Shown: positions 17,169-26,625, counted from the stretch's first letter. The stretch is 64,000 nucleotides of DNA from Kitasatospora sp. NBC_00374 (GCF_041434935.1 NZ_CP107964.1:62001-126000); one strand, 5' to 3'. Notes: a model not told the origin generated them from the sequence alone. Numbers and translations are program-made.

Positions 17169-17225
17169 TTGGCAAAGGCTTTATCAAGTTTTCAAACGGC
17201 ATCTCCGACATAGTGTCAGGAATCC
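17169..17225 (+). promoter_or_regulatory. Twin regulatory repeat, copy 2
   Basis: Starts TTGGCAAAGGCTTTATC and ends CTCCGACATAGTGTCAGGAA + TCC. The conserved core GACATAGTGTC is a short palindrome. It lies 125 bp upstream of the LamG gene start and has the same orientation as copy 1. Confidence 0.55.
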
Positions 17226-17349
17226 CCTCAAGGCGTGATCGCAGTGCAGGGAAGCGCGTTCGGAAGCAGGGGCTCTGACGTGCAACTCTTCCCGCGAGGC
17301 TGCCGCAGGCAGCACCGACACGACTCTGTGAGAGGCGGGGCTCATTCCC

Positions 17350-20300
17350 GTGCCAGCACCCACACCACGCAGCCGCATCCTCGCGGCGGCCCTCGCCGGG
17401 GCACTAACCGCGATGACGCTCACCGCCCTGGCCGCACCCGCACACGCCGACCCCGCGACAGCCGCCCCGGAGGCTGCTCCGACCGCCGCGCTGACGGCCG
17501 ACCAGGCCTCCGCCAAAGCCCGCGCCACCGGCAAGGCCGTCCCCGTCGACGCCTCGACCACCGCAACAGATCAGCTGACCGCCAACCCTGACGGCAGCCT
17601 CACCCTCAATCAGGCCCTCGCCCCCGTCCGCAAACGCAAGGACGGCGCCTGGAAGCCACTCGACACCACACTCGTCAAGCGCGCCGACGGCTCCATAGCG
17701 CCGGCCCTGACCACCAGCGACCTCACCCTCTCCAAGGGTGGCAACGGCCCCCTCGCCGTCATGAAGTCCGGCACCCGGTCCTTGTCGATCACCCTGCCGG
17801 ACGCGCTCACCAAGAGCCTTCCCTCCCCGGCACTCGACGGGCCCACCGCCACCTACAGTGTGCTCGCGGGCGTGGACCTGAAGGTCACCGCCGACCCGCA
17901 GGGCGGCTTCTCCGAAGTCCTCGTGGTCAAGGACGCCGCCGCCGCCGCGAACCCGGCTCTCAAGTCGCTCGCCTTCACCACCAGGACCAGCGGCATCGGC
18001 CTCACCGCGGATGCGGCCGGCAACATCGCCGCCAAGGACCCGCACGGCAAGGTGGTCTTCTCCGCTCCCGCCCCCGTGCGCGGCGTGTGGGACTCCGCCG
18101 TCGACACCGCGGCCCCCACCGTCACCGACCCGACCACCGGCACCACCCTCGACGCCCGCAGCGGCAGCCCCGCGCGCTCCAGCGCCGCCGCCCCGGGCGC
18201 CACCGCCCACACCGCACCCATCGCCGCGACCGTCACCGCCGGGTCGATCACCCTCACCCCCGACCCCGCGCTGCTGTCCGGCCAGAACACCGTCTGGCCG
18301 CTGTACATCGACCCGACGTACTCCAGCGCCGGCAGCCCGCTGTACGACTGGACCTACGTCAACTCCACTTTCCAGACCACCAGCTACTGGCACACCTCCG
18401 ACGCCACCGGACTTCGCGTCGGCTACAACGGCTGGGAATCCCCCAACTACGTCGGCCGCGCCTACGCCCGGATGGGTGTCCCCAGCAGCATCTACGGCGC
18501 CCAGGTCACCTCCTCCCGGTTCTACGCCACCGAGACCTGGTCCCCCTCCTGCACCGCCACCCCGGTCGAACTGTGGTGGACCGGCGGCATCACAGGCTCC
18601 ACCACCTGGAACAACCAGCCGAACTGGACCGGCAAGAGCGACACCCAGACCGTAGCCAACGGATACTCCAGCAGCTGCCCCACCGCCTCCGTCGGCTTCG
18701 ACACCACTTCACTGATGCAGTCCGCGGCCAACGGAAACTGGGGAGACGTCACCCTCGGTCTCAAGGCCTCCAACGAGTCCGACAAGTACGCGTGGAAGAA
18801 GTTCCAGCCGTCCACGATGTACATGTCCACCACCTACAACCACACCCCCACCACGCCGGCTCCCCTCACCACCTCGCCCCAGACCTCCTGCGGCGGAACC
18901 CCGACCGTGATCGGCAACGGCGACGTCAGCCTCTACGCCGGCGTCAGCGACCCCGACGGCGGAACCCTCGGCGTCGCGTTCACCGCGGTCAAGAGCTCCA
19001 CCGGCGCCGTCATCGCCTCCAGCACCACTGGTTCGCTGTCGGCGACCTCCGGTACCACCGCCTCGCTGATCATTCCCAGAGCCACCCTCGCCGCAGCAGC
19101 TGGCGGCGCCCTGACCAACTTTTCCTGGAACGTCGTCGCCAGCGACGGCATCGCCAACAGCCCCACAAGTGCCACCTGCACTTTCACCTTCGACCCGACC
19201 GTCCCCGGCGCCCCGAGCATCTCGCAGCCCGCCACCTCCTACACGGTCGGGACCACTGCCAACTTCAGCGTCACGGCGAACCCCACCGGCATCGTGCCCT
19301 CCAGCTACCTCTACCAGCTCAACGGCGCCGCCCCCGCCACCGTCGCCGCCGTCTCCGGCAACGCGACGGTGACCATCAAGCCCACCCGGCGGGTCAACAC
19401 TCTGACGGTGACGGCGATCTCGGCCGGGGGGAATGTCGGTGACTCTGCCAGCATCGTTCTCAATGCCACCGCGCCCGCAACCGCGGCGGAGAACGACCTG
19501 ACCGGCGACACGCACCCCGACCTCGCGGTCGTAGGCAACCGGGCCAACCTTCCGGCGGGCCTGTGGATGTCCTCCGGTACGACAGTGAACACACTCAATG
19601 CCGCCGCAGACAACATCGGCGCACAAGGCACTGCGGTCAACACCAACGGCAACCCGAGTGATTGGAACGGTCTCCAGGCTGTCGTTGGCCACTTCGCCTC
19701 CGGCGACGGGTTCAACGACGTCCTCGCCTACAACCCCACCACCGGCACCGGCACCGTTCTTTTCGGCAGCGGCGACGGCTCCGCTCTCTCCCCCGCGACC
19801 GGTGCCGCGGTCAACGTCATCGACAAGGCCTTTACCACCGGCTCCGGATCCAAGGCCACCCGGATCGCCAGCGCCGGCTCCCTCTACAACACTCTCAACG
19901 ACGAGCCCGTCAACGGCTTCCCCGGGCTGCTCCTCATCCTCGACGGCTCCCTCCAGGTCGAACAGGCCGCCGTCACCACGGGGACCTTTACGGGCACCGG
20001 CGGAGCCATCGACGTCTCCGACACCAACCCCACCGGCACCGGCAACTGGACCGGCTGGACCATCACCACCACCCTGGTCAACGGTCTTCCCGCCCTCTTC
20101 GCCCGCTCCGACGCCGGCGGCCAGCTCTACTACTACAGCCCCCAGAACCTCCTCGACCTGCCCATGGGCAACCCCGTCACCCCCCTCCAGGTCGCCTCCA
20201 GCGGCTGGGACGCCACCAGCAAGCCCGCCTTCCAGGCCGCCGACATCGACCGCAACGGCACCGCCGACCTCTGGGCCGTCGACGCCAACGGCAAGGCCTC

Positions 20301-21354
20301 CCCCTACCTCTTCAACGGCACCACCCTCACCCCCACCGCCAACCAGACCCTCGTCACACCCACCCACACCTGGGCCCTCAACGACAACACCACCAACGGC
20401 GCAGCCGTCACGACCGCCAAGGACACCACCGGCACCACCCCGCTCACCGGGCAGGCCGGCGCCACCTGGAGCACCAAGGACATCTTCAACCCCGACGTGC
20501 GCCTGAGCGGCACCAGCACCGGCGTCATGAGCAGCAGCTCCGCCGCCCTGTCGCCTTCGGCGGACTTCACAGCCTCGGCGTGGGTGAAGGCGGACGCGAC
20601 GGGCGGTGTGCTGCTCTCGCAGGACGGCACCCAGTCGGCGGGCTTCATCGTGTACGCGGACAGTGCGAGCAAGCAGTGGTACTTCTGTATGTCGCAGGCC
20701 GACAGCAGTGCCTGGGCGTATGACTGCGTCCACGCCGGCGCGGGCGGTGGTCTCGTGCAGATCGGCACGTGGACGCACCTGACCGTCAGCTACAACCGCA
20801 CGTCCAACGTCATGGCGCTGTACCTGAACGGCATCGAGACCGTCTCCGGGCTGCACAGCCCCGTGGCCGGGTTCACCGGCGGCTTCCGGGTCGGCGACTA
20901 CATGTACCAGGGCAGCCACGTCAGCCCCTTCAAGGGAGCCGTCTCCAACGTCCAGGTCTGGGCCGGCACGACCCTCAACCCCAGCCAGGTCGCACTGCTG
21001 TCCGGTACTCCCGGCTACGTCCTGTTCCCCAGCGACGACACCAACTACTCCAGCGGCAGTACCTGGACCACGAACCGCGCCGGCATGACCTTCACCAACG
21101 GTCTCCTCACCATCACCAAAGCCGCCGGCGGCACCTGGACCCAAGGCGCAAGCGGCTACCCCAACGCCGTCCTGACCCTCCAGTCGGACGGCAACCTCGG
21201 CATCTACCAGCAACCTGCCCACACACCCGGCACGGCCCTGTGGGCCGTCGGAACGGCCTCCCCCGGCGACAGCATGTTCCTCCAACCCGACGGCAACCTC
21301 GTCATCTACCGCTACGACGGATGGCCCATCTGGGCCTCCGGCACCGTCAACTAA
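17350..21354 (+). CDS. Large secreted LamG and lectin-domain protein
   Basis: A 1334-residue secreted protein, GTG start at 17350. A signal peptide covers about residues 1-33 (ALAGALTAMTLTALAAPAHA). A DNRLRE-like region follows at about 310-500 (TYVNSTFQTTSYWHTSDATG, RAYARMGVPSSIYGAQVTSS, WNNQPNWTGKSDTQ). Beta-sandwich repeats lie at about 500-700. FG-GAP/VCBS-like units lie at about 730-1000 (NDLTGDTHPDLAVVG, ADIDRNGTADLWAVDANG). A LamG/concanavalin-like domain spans about 1010-1215 (FTASAWVKADATGGVLLSQD, TWTHLTVSYNRTSNVMALYL). The C-terminus is a bulb-type mannose lectin domain (about 1225-1334: LTLQSDGNLGIYQQ, LQPDGNLVIYRYDG). No catalytic site is seen. It looks like a surface adhesion or cargo-binding protein. 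It is divergent from the RHS toxin, and such pairs recur in streptomycetes, so joint action at the cell surface is plausible. Confidence 0.85.
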   Translation: MPAPTPRSRILAAALAGALTAMTLTALAAPAHADPATAAPEAAPTAALTADQASAKARATGKAVPVDASTTATDQLTANPDGSLTLNQALAPVRKRKDGAWKPLDTTLVKRADGSIAPALTTSDLTLSKGGNGPLAVMKSGTRSLSITLPDALTKSLPSPALDGPTATYSVLAGVDLKVTADPQGGFSEVLVVKDAAAAANPALKSLAFTTRTSGIGLTADAAGNIAAKDPHGKVVFSAPAPVRGVWDSAVDTAAPTVTDPTTGTTLDARSGSPARSSAAAPGATAHTAPIAATVTAGSITLTPDPALLSGQNTVWPLYIDPTYSSAGSPLYDWTYVNSTFQTTSYWHTSDATGLRVGYNGWESPNYVGRAYARMGVPSSIYGAQVTSSRFYATETWSPSCTATPVELWWTGGITGSTTWNNQPNWTGKSDTQTVANGYSSSCPTASVGFDTTSLMQSAANGNWGDVTLGLKASNESDKYAWKKFQPSTMYMSTTYNHTPTTPAPLTTSPQTSCGGTPTVIGNGDVSLYAGVSDPDGGTLGVAFTAVKSSTGAVIASSTTGSLSATSGTTASLIIPRATLAAAAGGALTNFSWNVVASDGIANSPTSATCTFTFDPTVPGAPSISQPATSYTVGTTANFSVTANPTGIVPSSYLYQLNGAAPATVAAVSGNATVTIKPTRRVNTLTVTAISAGGNVGDSASIVLNATAPATAAENDLTGDTHPDLAVVGNRANLPAGLWMSSGTTVNTLNAAADNIGAQGTAVNTNGNPSDWNGLQAVVGHFASGDGFNDVLAYNPTTGTGTVLFGSGDGSALSPATGAAVNVIDKAFTTGSGSKATRIASAGSLYNTLNDEPVNGFPGLLLILDGSLQVEQAAVTTGTFTGTGGAIDVSDTNPTGTGNWTGWTITTTLVNGLPALFARSDAGGQLYYYSPQNLLDLPMGNPVTPLQVASSGWDATSKPAFQAADIDRNGTADLWAVDANGKASPYLFNGTTLTPTANQTLVTPTHTWALNDNTTNGAAVTTAKDTTGTTPLTGQAGATWSTKDIFNPDVRLSGTSTGVMSSSSAALSPSADFTASAWVKADATGGVLLSQDGTQSAGFIVYADSASKQWYFCMSQADSSAWAYDCVHAGAGGGLVQIGTWTHLTVSYNRTSNVMALYLNGIETVSGLHSPVAGFTGGFRVGDYMYQGSHVSPFKGAVSNVQVWAGTTLNPSQVALLSGTPGYVLFPSDDTNYSSGSTWTTNRAGMTFTNGLLTITKAAGGTWTQGASGYPNAVLTLQSDGNLGIYQQPAHTPGTALWAVGTASPGDSMFLQPDGNLVIYRYDGWPIWASGTVN

Positions 21355-21382
21355 CCACCCCCCGCACAAGCACCCGTTCATA

Positions 21383-21411
21383 GCTGCCCGGGCCGACACG
21401 GCCCGGGCAGC
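21383..21411. terminator. Terminator of the LamG gene
   Basis: GCTGCCCGGGCC, loop GACAC, GGCCCGGGCAGC: perfect 12-bp stem 28 bases after the stop at 21354. Confidence 0.8.
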
Positions 21412-21638
21412 CGGGTGTGGGACTCCAAGGGCGGCGGAGGGAAACTGGGGGTCCAGTTCCGTCACCCGGTGCCTCAAATACCAAGCGGCCCCTTAGCTTG
21501 ACTCTGTCGGTGATCTTGGTGGTCCCCGGCTGAGCAGGGTGATCAGTGGGCAGGTTCGTGGCTGTGGTGCAGGTCGACCCAGTGGCGAGGTGCGCGTTGT
21601 CCGTCCGTCCCCGTTCCGGCGAAGAGGTTCCCGCTCTG

Positions 21639-21974
21639 ACTGTGCAGGTCGCACGGGCGAGCAATCCGAAGGGGACGACGGCGATGTGGGTACGGGACCG
21701 GCTGGACGGGCTGTGGCACGACGAGGACTTCGCCGGCTGGTACCCGCGCGACGGCCGTCCCGGTCTCTCGCCCGCCCAGCTGGGCACCGTCTGCGTGCTG
21801 CAGTTCCTGCTCGGACTGTCGGACCGTCAGGCAGCCGAAGCGGTCCGCTGCCGCATCGACTTCAAGTACTCCCTGGCCATGGATCTGAACGATCCCGGCT
21901 TCCACCACAGCGTGCTGACCGACTTCCGCGAGCGCCTCACCCAGGACGACGGAATCCTGATAGTCCCGCCATGA
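21639..21974 (+). pseudogene. IS1182-family transposase N-terminal fragment
   Basis: From the GTG near 21639 it reads QVARASNPKGTTAMWVRDRL, DEDFAGWYPRDGRPGLSPAQ, VCVLQFLLGLSDRQAAEAVR and FHHSVLTDFRERLTQDD, the N-terminal helices of streptomycete IS1182-type transposases. Homology stops at about 21955 and the frame closes soon after (GILIVPP). The C-terminal part of such a transposase lies at 24990-25776 in opposite orientation. Confidence 0.8.
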
Positions 21975-22047
21975 TCGGCGCGTGAGCGAGTACTCGTGAC
22001 CGGGGCCGGGCGAGGCCGGGAGGCTACGCCAGGTGGGGTGGATGGGT

Positions 22048-22091
22048 GCCGGTTGGCTGTTCTGCGCTGCTGCGCAGAACAGCCAACCGGC
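22048..22091. repeat. 20-bp perfect hairpin at a rearrangement junction
   Basis: GCCGGTTGGCTGTTCTGCGC (22048-22067), loop TGCT, and its exact reverse complement (22072-22091). It directly abuts the end of the orphan RHS fragment. It may be a terminator, a mobile-element tip or a fold-back joint. Confidence 0.65.
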
Positions 22092-22094
22092 GCC

Positions 22095-22405
22095 CCGCCT
22101 GTCGTCGCCGTAGTGGTTGAGCTTGCTGGTGGCGCCTGCCCAGGTGCCGTCGGCCTGCTTCTTGGCGGTGGTGAAGGCGGTCAGGCGGTGGGCCGGGTCA
22201 AGGGCCCATTCCTGCTTGGTGTCTCCCTTCTCCTGGGCGGCGACCTTGTCGTTGGCCCAGTAGGTGTTGGTGGCGCCGGTGCCGGTCTTGGTGGTGCGGC
22301 CGAAGGCGTCGTAGGTGAAGCCGGTGTCGGTCAGACGGTCGGCGCTGTCGTAGGTGTGGTTCTCGACGACGGCGCCGTCGGTGGTGCAGGCGGGTTCGGT
22401 TCGTT
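22095..22405 (-). pseudogene. Orphan RHS/YD-repeat fragment
   Basis: Minus-strand reading gives ENHTYDSADRLTDTGFTYDA, FGRTTKTGTGATNTYWANDK and LDPAHRLTAFTTAKKQADGT, ending KLNHYGDD. This is typical RHS core sequence of about 100 residues without start, toxin tip or flanks. It is not a copy of the same segment of the RHS gene at 10281-16886, so it probably derives from another RHS gene. Confidence 0.75.
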
Positions 22406-22616
22406 CCGGAACGGGGCGGGCGGGGTGGCAGGGTGGCCGGGGCCCGCTCTGTGTACGGATGTGGTCCTTGTTAACATGCCCTGCTTGGCACAGCGCCCAT
22501 CTAATCCTTGGATCATTGATGTCACTGCCTCTCAGCCCCACGCAACGAACTCAGCGGCTGGACTCCCTCACCGGCCTCCGATGGTTCGCGGCGCTAGGGA
22601 CTGTTCTGAATTCAGA

Positions 22617-23213
22617 TCATGGTGTGGGCTTCAGGCTGCGGAGCCAAATGATGGAGCCGCGCAGGTGGAGACCTGCTTCGAAGCTGGCGGGCGTCTTGTC
22701 GTAGCGGGTGGCGAGGCCCCGCCAGTCCTTGATCTTGTTGATGGCTCGTTCGACGGTGTTGCGATCGCGGTACAGATCGGCGTCGTGGCTGACGGGCCGT
22801 CCGCCGCCTCGGCCTCTCTTCTTGCGGTTGGCGGCCTGGTCGTCCTTCTCCGGGATGACTGCCTTGATCTGGCGTCGGCGCAGGTAGGCCCGGGTGGTGC
22901 GAGCGGAGTAGGCCTTATCGGCGGCCACCGCGTCGGGGCGCGTTCGGGGCCGGCCGATCGGGCCGCGTACCTTGATCTTGTCCATGACGGCGGTGAACCG
23001 CGGGTTGTCCGCGCTCTGGCCCGGGGTGAGTACGAGGGACAGTGGGCGGCAGCGCCGCTCGGCAGCCAGGTGGGTCTTCGTGGTCAGCCCGCCGCGCGAT
23101 CGCCCCAGCGCGGCCGCCTTGAGCCGGGCCCGGTGGCGTCGGCGTAGTTGGCGCTTCGCCTCCCGCCGGGATTCCTCCGCCTCGTCGGTGTCGTCGCCCC
23201 GGCCCGCTATCGC
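22617..23213 (-). CDS. IS5-family transposase, frame B
   Basis: About 198 residues of the C-terminal DDE half: LGRSRGGLTTKTHLAAERRC, TAVMDKIKVRGPIGRPRTRP, AVAADKAYSARTTRAYLRRR (second Asp) and YRDRNTVERAINKIKDWRGL (Glu). The open frame extends further upstream but homology begins near 23213, at the overlap with frame A. It ends IIWLRSLKPTP, 19 bases inside the IS end. All catalytic residues are visible. Confidence 0.8.
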   Translation of the reverse strand, partial: AIAGRGDDTDEAEESRREAKRQLRRRHRARLKAAALGRSRGGLTTKTHLAAERRCRPLSLVLTPGQSADNPRFTAVMDKIKVRGPIGRPRTRPDAVAADKAYSARTTRAYLRRRQIKAVIPEKDDQAANRKKRGRGGGRPVSHDADLYRDRNTVERAINKIKDWRGLATRYDKTPASFEAGLHLRGSIIWLRSLKPTP

Positions 23214-23623
23214 TCCGGTTCGTCCCTTCGCAACAGCCCCTTTTCCTCCGCGACGGCTTTCTCCAGCTCCTCCAGCAACTCGGCGTCCACGACCATCCCG
23301 GCGGCGTGATGGTGCGCACGAGAGACGGTGGAGTCCACGCTGACCAGTGACAAGTCGACCTGGCCGCGCGCGGCGGCCTCGGCGATCATCCCCTCCATCA
23401 GCGTCTGGAAGACTCCCGTGCGCGCCCAGGTGCCGAACTGGCCGTAGATCGTCGACCAGTTGCCGTACCGCTCGGGGACATCCCGCCAGGGACTGCCCAC
23501 CCGGAACCGCCACATGATCGCGTCGAACTGCCGCCGCAGGTCCGGGATCGGCCCCGTCGCCGCCATCGGCAGGAACGGCTCAACCAGCTCCCACTCACTG
23601 TCCGTCAGATCGCCGCGCGTCAT
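23207..23623 (-). CDS. IS5-family transposase, frame A
   Basis: 138 residues starting TRGDLTDSEWELVEPFLPMA (GTG). It contains FRVGSPWRDVPERYGNWSTI and LSLVSVDSTVSRAHHHAAGM (first catalytic Asp). It ends RRDEPER; the coding continues in the overlapping frame B, so -1 frameshifting in the A/G-rich GAGGAAAAGGGGC stretch is expected, as in the copy at 8105. Confidence 0.85.
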   Translation of the reverse strand: MTRGDLTDSEWELVEPFLPMAATGPIPDLRRQFDAIMWRFRVGSPWRDVPERYGNWSTIYGQFGTWARTGVFQTLMEGMIAEAAARGQVDLSLVSVDSTVSRAHHHAAGMVVDAELLEELEKAVAEEKGLLRRDEPER

Positions 23624-24989
23624 GGACTCGTTCTACCAGCCACCACACCACCGAGGAGCACGAACCGGCGCAATCATGATCTGAATTCAGAACAGTCCCT
23701 AGCGGTGTTCATCTACCACAGCGGGCAGATATGCCGGGTCCCCTATCTCGGTGACTACACCCTCTACGGAGACTCCGGGGTGGCGTTCTTCTTCGTACTG
23801 TCGGGCTTCGTGCTGGCCTGGTCGTTCTCCGACGAGACCAGGATGCGGGTGTTCTACTGGCGCCGGCTGGTGCGCATCTGGCCCGCCCTGGTGGTGAGCG
23901 TGGCCTTCGCCTATGTGGCGCTGCACCAGGTGTGGTCGGTCGCCCACCAGGACGTGTTCCTCGCCGTGAGCCTGCTGCAGGCATGGCACCCCAACGTGCT
24001 GCTGACCGGCAACCCGGTGTCCTGGTCGCTGTCGGCGGAGGCGTTCTTCTATCTGATCTTCCCCTTCGTCATCCGCCCGATCATCAAGGCCAAGCCGGTC
24101 GTCCTGGCCGCGCTGGCCGCGCTGCTGGTCGGTCTGGACCTGGGTTTCCGCAAGTGGGCGTTCGACTACTACCTCCCGCACCACAACGACACCTTCCACC
24201 TCCTGGTGGTGCTGCGCATTCCGCCGTACCGGGCCCTGGAGTTCCTGCTCGGCATCGTGGTGGCAGCCGCGATGCTCAGGGGCTGGCGGCCGCGCATTCC
24301 GATGAGCGTCGCGCTGCTGCTGGTCGCGGCCGACGTCTACGCCATCAAGTGGGCCATGGACCAGCAACTGCTCGGAATGTTCTGGTGGAACCAGCTGATG
24401 ACCCCGGCCTTCGCGGTGCTCATCATCTCCGCCGCGGGGCGGGACCTCGCCGGGAAGCGCTCCGTGTTCCGTTCCCGCTCGCTGGTGGCACTGGGGACCT
24501 GGTCGTACGCCTTCTACCTGATCCACCTCACCGTGATGAAGTGGCTGGAGCCCCACGTCAAGATGGTGCAGGGCGAGCGCTGGCAGAACCTGGTGCCCCT
24601 GTGGACCTTCCTGTCCGTGGCGGTCGTGCTGTCGTGGCTCTGCTACCGCTTCATCGAGCATCCCGCGGACAAGTGGCTGCGGCGGATCGGCCCGAAGAAC
24701 CCCCGCCGGCCTGCCGTGCACGCGGTGCGCGTGCCGGCCCCGGGCCCGCTGCCCGAACCCGCGGCCGCCACCCCGGTGGCCCAGGGGGCAGCCGCGGGCG
24801 GCCAGTAGACCGTCGGCGGGCCGCGCGCCCTGCACCACGGCGGCCGGCCGGCCGGGTACGGCGGTCACAAGAATCCAGGGAGGACAGGCGCCGCGGACAG
24901 CCGCGCCAGGAGCGCCCACCGGCTCACCGGGCAGCCCAGGCCATCCACGGCCTGAGCTGCCCGTGCCCTTCGGCGTTCCGCCCTTTTCG

Positions 24990-25776
24990 GGTCACCGGCG
25001 CCGGTCCTGCCCCGCCCGCACCCCGGGGGCACGGCCGCCGCAGGACCGGCGCGACACTTCCTCCATGAAGTCCACCACCGCCTGCCGGCACGTGAGCACG
25101 TGCTGGCAGGCGGTGGCGTGTGTGGGCGGGGCCGCCGAGGCTGCCACGGTAGCGGCAGCGGCGCATGCCATGGCCGTGGGCGAACTCGTTGATGGTGCCT
25201 TCCACTCCGGAGCGGACCGCGTAGCGGGCCTTCCAGTGGGGCGTCTGCTGCTCGGCGCGGACGCGGACTTGCAGGTCGCGGAGTTCTCGTGGGGGAAAGC
25301 CCACGTTGCGGGCTCGGGAGTTCGTGCAGCGGGGCCGGTCCGGACACGGCTGGCACTGGCTCGTGGTGAACCGCGCCACGATCAAGGGTGCCGCGGTGGG
25401 TGAGGAGGTCGGGTAGGGGCCGTGCCAGCCGGCGCTGACCTGGCCGTTCGGGCAGGTGACTTGTCGGCGGTCGAAGTCGATGTGGAAGTCGTCCCGGTCG
25501 AAGCCCTCGTTCCGGCGATGTTGGCTGGTGGGGTTGTCCGGGAGTGGTCTGCTGACGGTGACCTGGTGTTCGCGGGCGGCTCGCTCCAGGTGGACCAGGG
25601 AGGTGTAGCCGCCATCGACCAGGTGCTCGGCGGGCAGTAGTCCGCGACGCTCCCAGCGGCTGTGGATGCCGGGCAGGGCCTGGGCATCGTTGGTGGCGGC
25701 GGAGGTAGTGGCCACGTCCGTGATCACGTTGACGCTGTCGGAGGCGCACGTCTCGGTGAGGTGGGCGGCGAACCCC
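24990..25776 (-). pseudogene. IS1182-family transposase C-terminal fragment
   Basis: Reads in from the truncation point at about 25776: [73 protein letters not shown] and [20 protein letters not shown]. This is the catalytic and DDE_Tnp_1 tail of an IS1182 transposase. A frameshift near 25130 separates the last segment ([16 protein letters not shown]). Its missing N-terminus is of the type found at 21639-21974, possibly the same element split by rearrangement. Confidence 0.8.
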
Positions 25777-25779
25777 TTC

Positions 25780-26401
25780 CAACGGCAACCAGCTGCTCAC
25801 CTCCCGGGCCTACGACGGGCTGGCCAAGCTGCTCATGGCGCTGCGCGCACACGACGCGGCCGCCGTCGAGCGCCTGGCCCTGCCCCAGTCCGAGACCCGG
25901 CCCCCGCGTGAGCCGAAGCACGCCGGGGAGCCGGACGAGTTCCGCTCCGCCGGCGGAGAGGCGCAGCTGCTCCAGTTCTCCACCCAGCGGGATCCGGCGG
26001 TGATCGCGGCGTTCGTGCGGACCCGGGTGCTGGAGCCGGAGCGGGCCGAGTTCCGGCGGGGCCTGGAAGAGCTCCTCGCCTACAAGGAGAAGTTCGACGA
26101 CGTCCGGGTGCCCTACGCCTACGTCGCGCCGTCCGGGCACCGGCTCGGGGTGTGGGTGGCCGACCAGCGCCGCTACAAGGCCGCCGACGTCCTCGACTCG
26201 GAGCGCGTCAAGGAACTGGACGCGCTCGGGATGGTGTGGTCTGCATTCGACACCGCCTTCACCGACAACCTCGCCGCGGTGGCCGGGTACTCGGCCGAGC
26301 ACGGGCACGCCTGCCCGCCGAACGAGGCCGTCTGGAGTGGCAGGCCGGTCGGGGTCATCATGAAGAACGCCCGCACCGCGCAGCGCCGCACCGAGGCCCT
26401 A
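25780..26401 (+). pseudogene. Internal fragment of a helicase-associated-domain protein
   Basis: Encodes [76 protein letters not shown] and GHACPPNEAVWSGRPVGVIM. These are helicase-associated (HA) repeats that follow the DEAD/DEAH motor in large actinobacterial helicases, some of them encoded near chromosome or plasmid telomeres in Streptomyces. Both ends are cut: by IS1182 debris at 25776 and by an IS630 end at the TA dinucleotide at 26400. The motor domain and the C-terminus are absent, so this is a dead remnant. Confidence 0.75.
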
Positions 26402-26625
26402 GTGCTGTGACCGCATAGGTTCGCCGGGGTGCTCGATCAAGCGGCGAGTAGTGGGCGTCCGCCCCAGCGGATGCCCTTCTCGCTGCGGATTCGAGCGCGT
26501 TCTCGGCGCTTGGCGGCCAGGACGTCGGGGTGGCGGGCGTTGGCGTTTGGGGTTGACCCGCGCATCAGGCGGTGTAGGGTGCGCAGTTTTCTCGCCCGCA
26601 GGCGGGCGGCGAGCAACTGGATGGT
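26402..26625 (-). mobile_element. IS630-type 3-prime remnant
   Basis: Starts with the IS630 terminal sequence GTGCTGTGACCGCATAGG next to TA. It encodes on the minus strand the transposase end ARHPDVLAAKRRERARIRSE, KGIRWGGRPLLAA. About 220 bp remain. Confidence 0.75.

Larger units (their letters stand above)
22598..23698 (-). mobile_element. Complete IS5-family insertion sequence in the acyltransferase gene
   Basis: 1101 bp, ends GGACTGTTCTGAATTCAGAT and its reverse complement (inverted repeats of at least 20 bp). CTAG is duplicated at 22594-22597 and 23699-23702. The transposase frames run on the minus strand. It is related to, but distinct from, the copy at 8032-9122. Confidence 0.9.
22519..24808 (+). 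pseudogene. Acyltransferase family 3 gene interrupted by an IS
   Basis: Codons 22519-22597 encode MSLPLSPTQRTQRLDSLTGL followed by RWFAAL. After the IS (22598-23698) and one copy of the CTAG duplication the frame resumes with AVFIYHSGQICRV. Removing the IS restores an uninterrupted 394-residue protein. It is an OafA/YrhL-type integral membrane O-acyltransferase, with about ten hydrophobic segments, FFFVLSGFVLAWSF, FYWRRLVRIWPALVV, SWSLSAEAFFYLIFPFVI and SYAFYLIHLTVMKWL. Family members transfer acyl groups to sugars or surface glycans. The catalytic His expected in the RxxAxxxVxxxH opening (VFIYH) is placed just after the insertion point. The start at 22519 has no strong ribosome site, so an earlier start is possible. 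As it stands the gene is inactive unless the IS excises. Confidence 0.85.

Noticed and set aside
18709..21477. 922-codon minus-strand open frame
   Set aside because: Antisense to the LamG/lectin protein gene, whose domains are clear.
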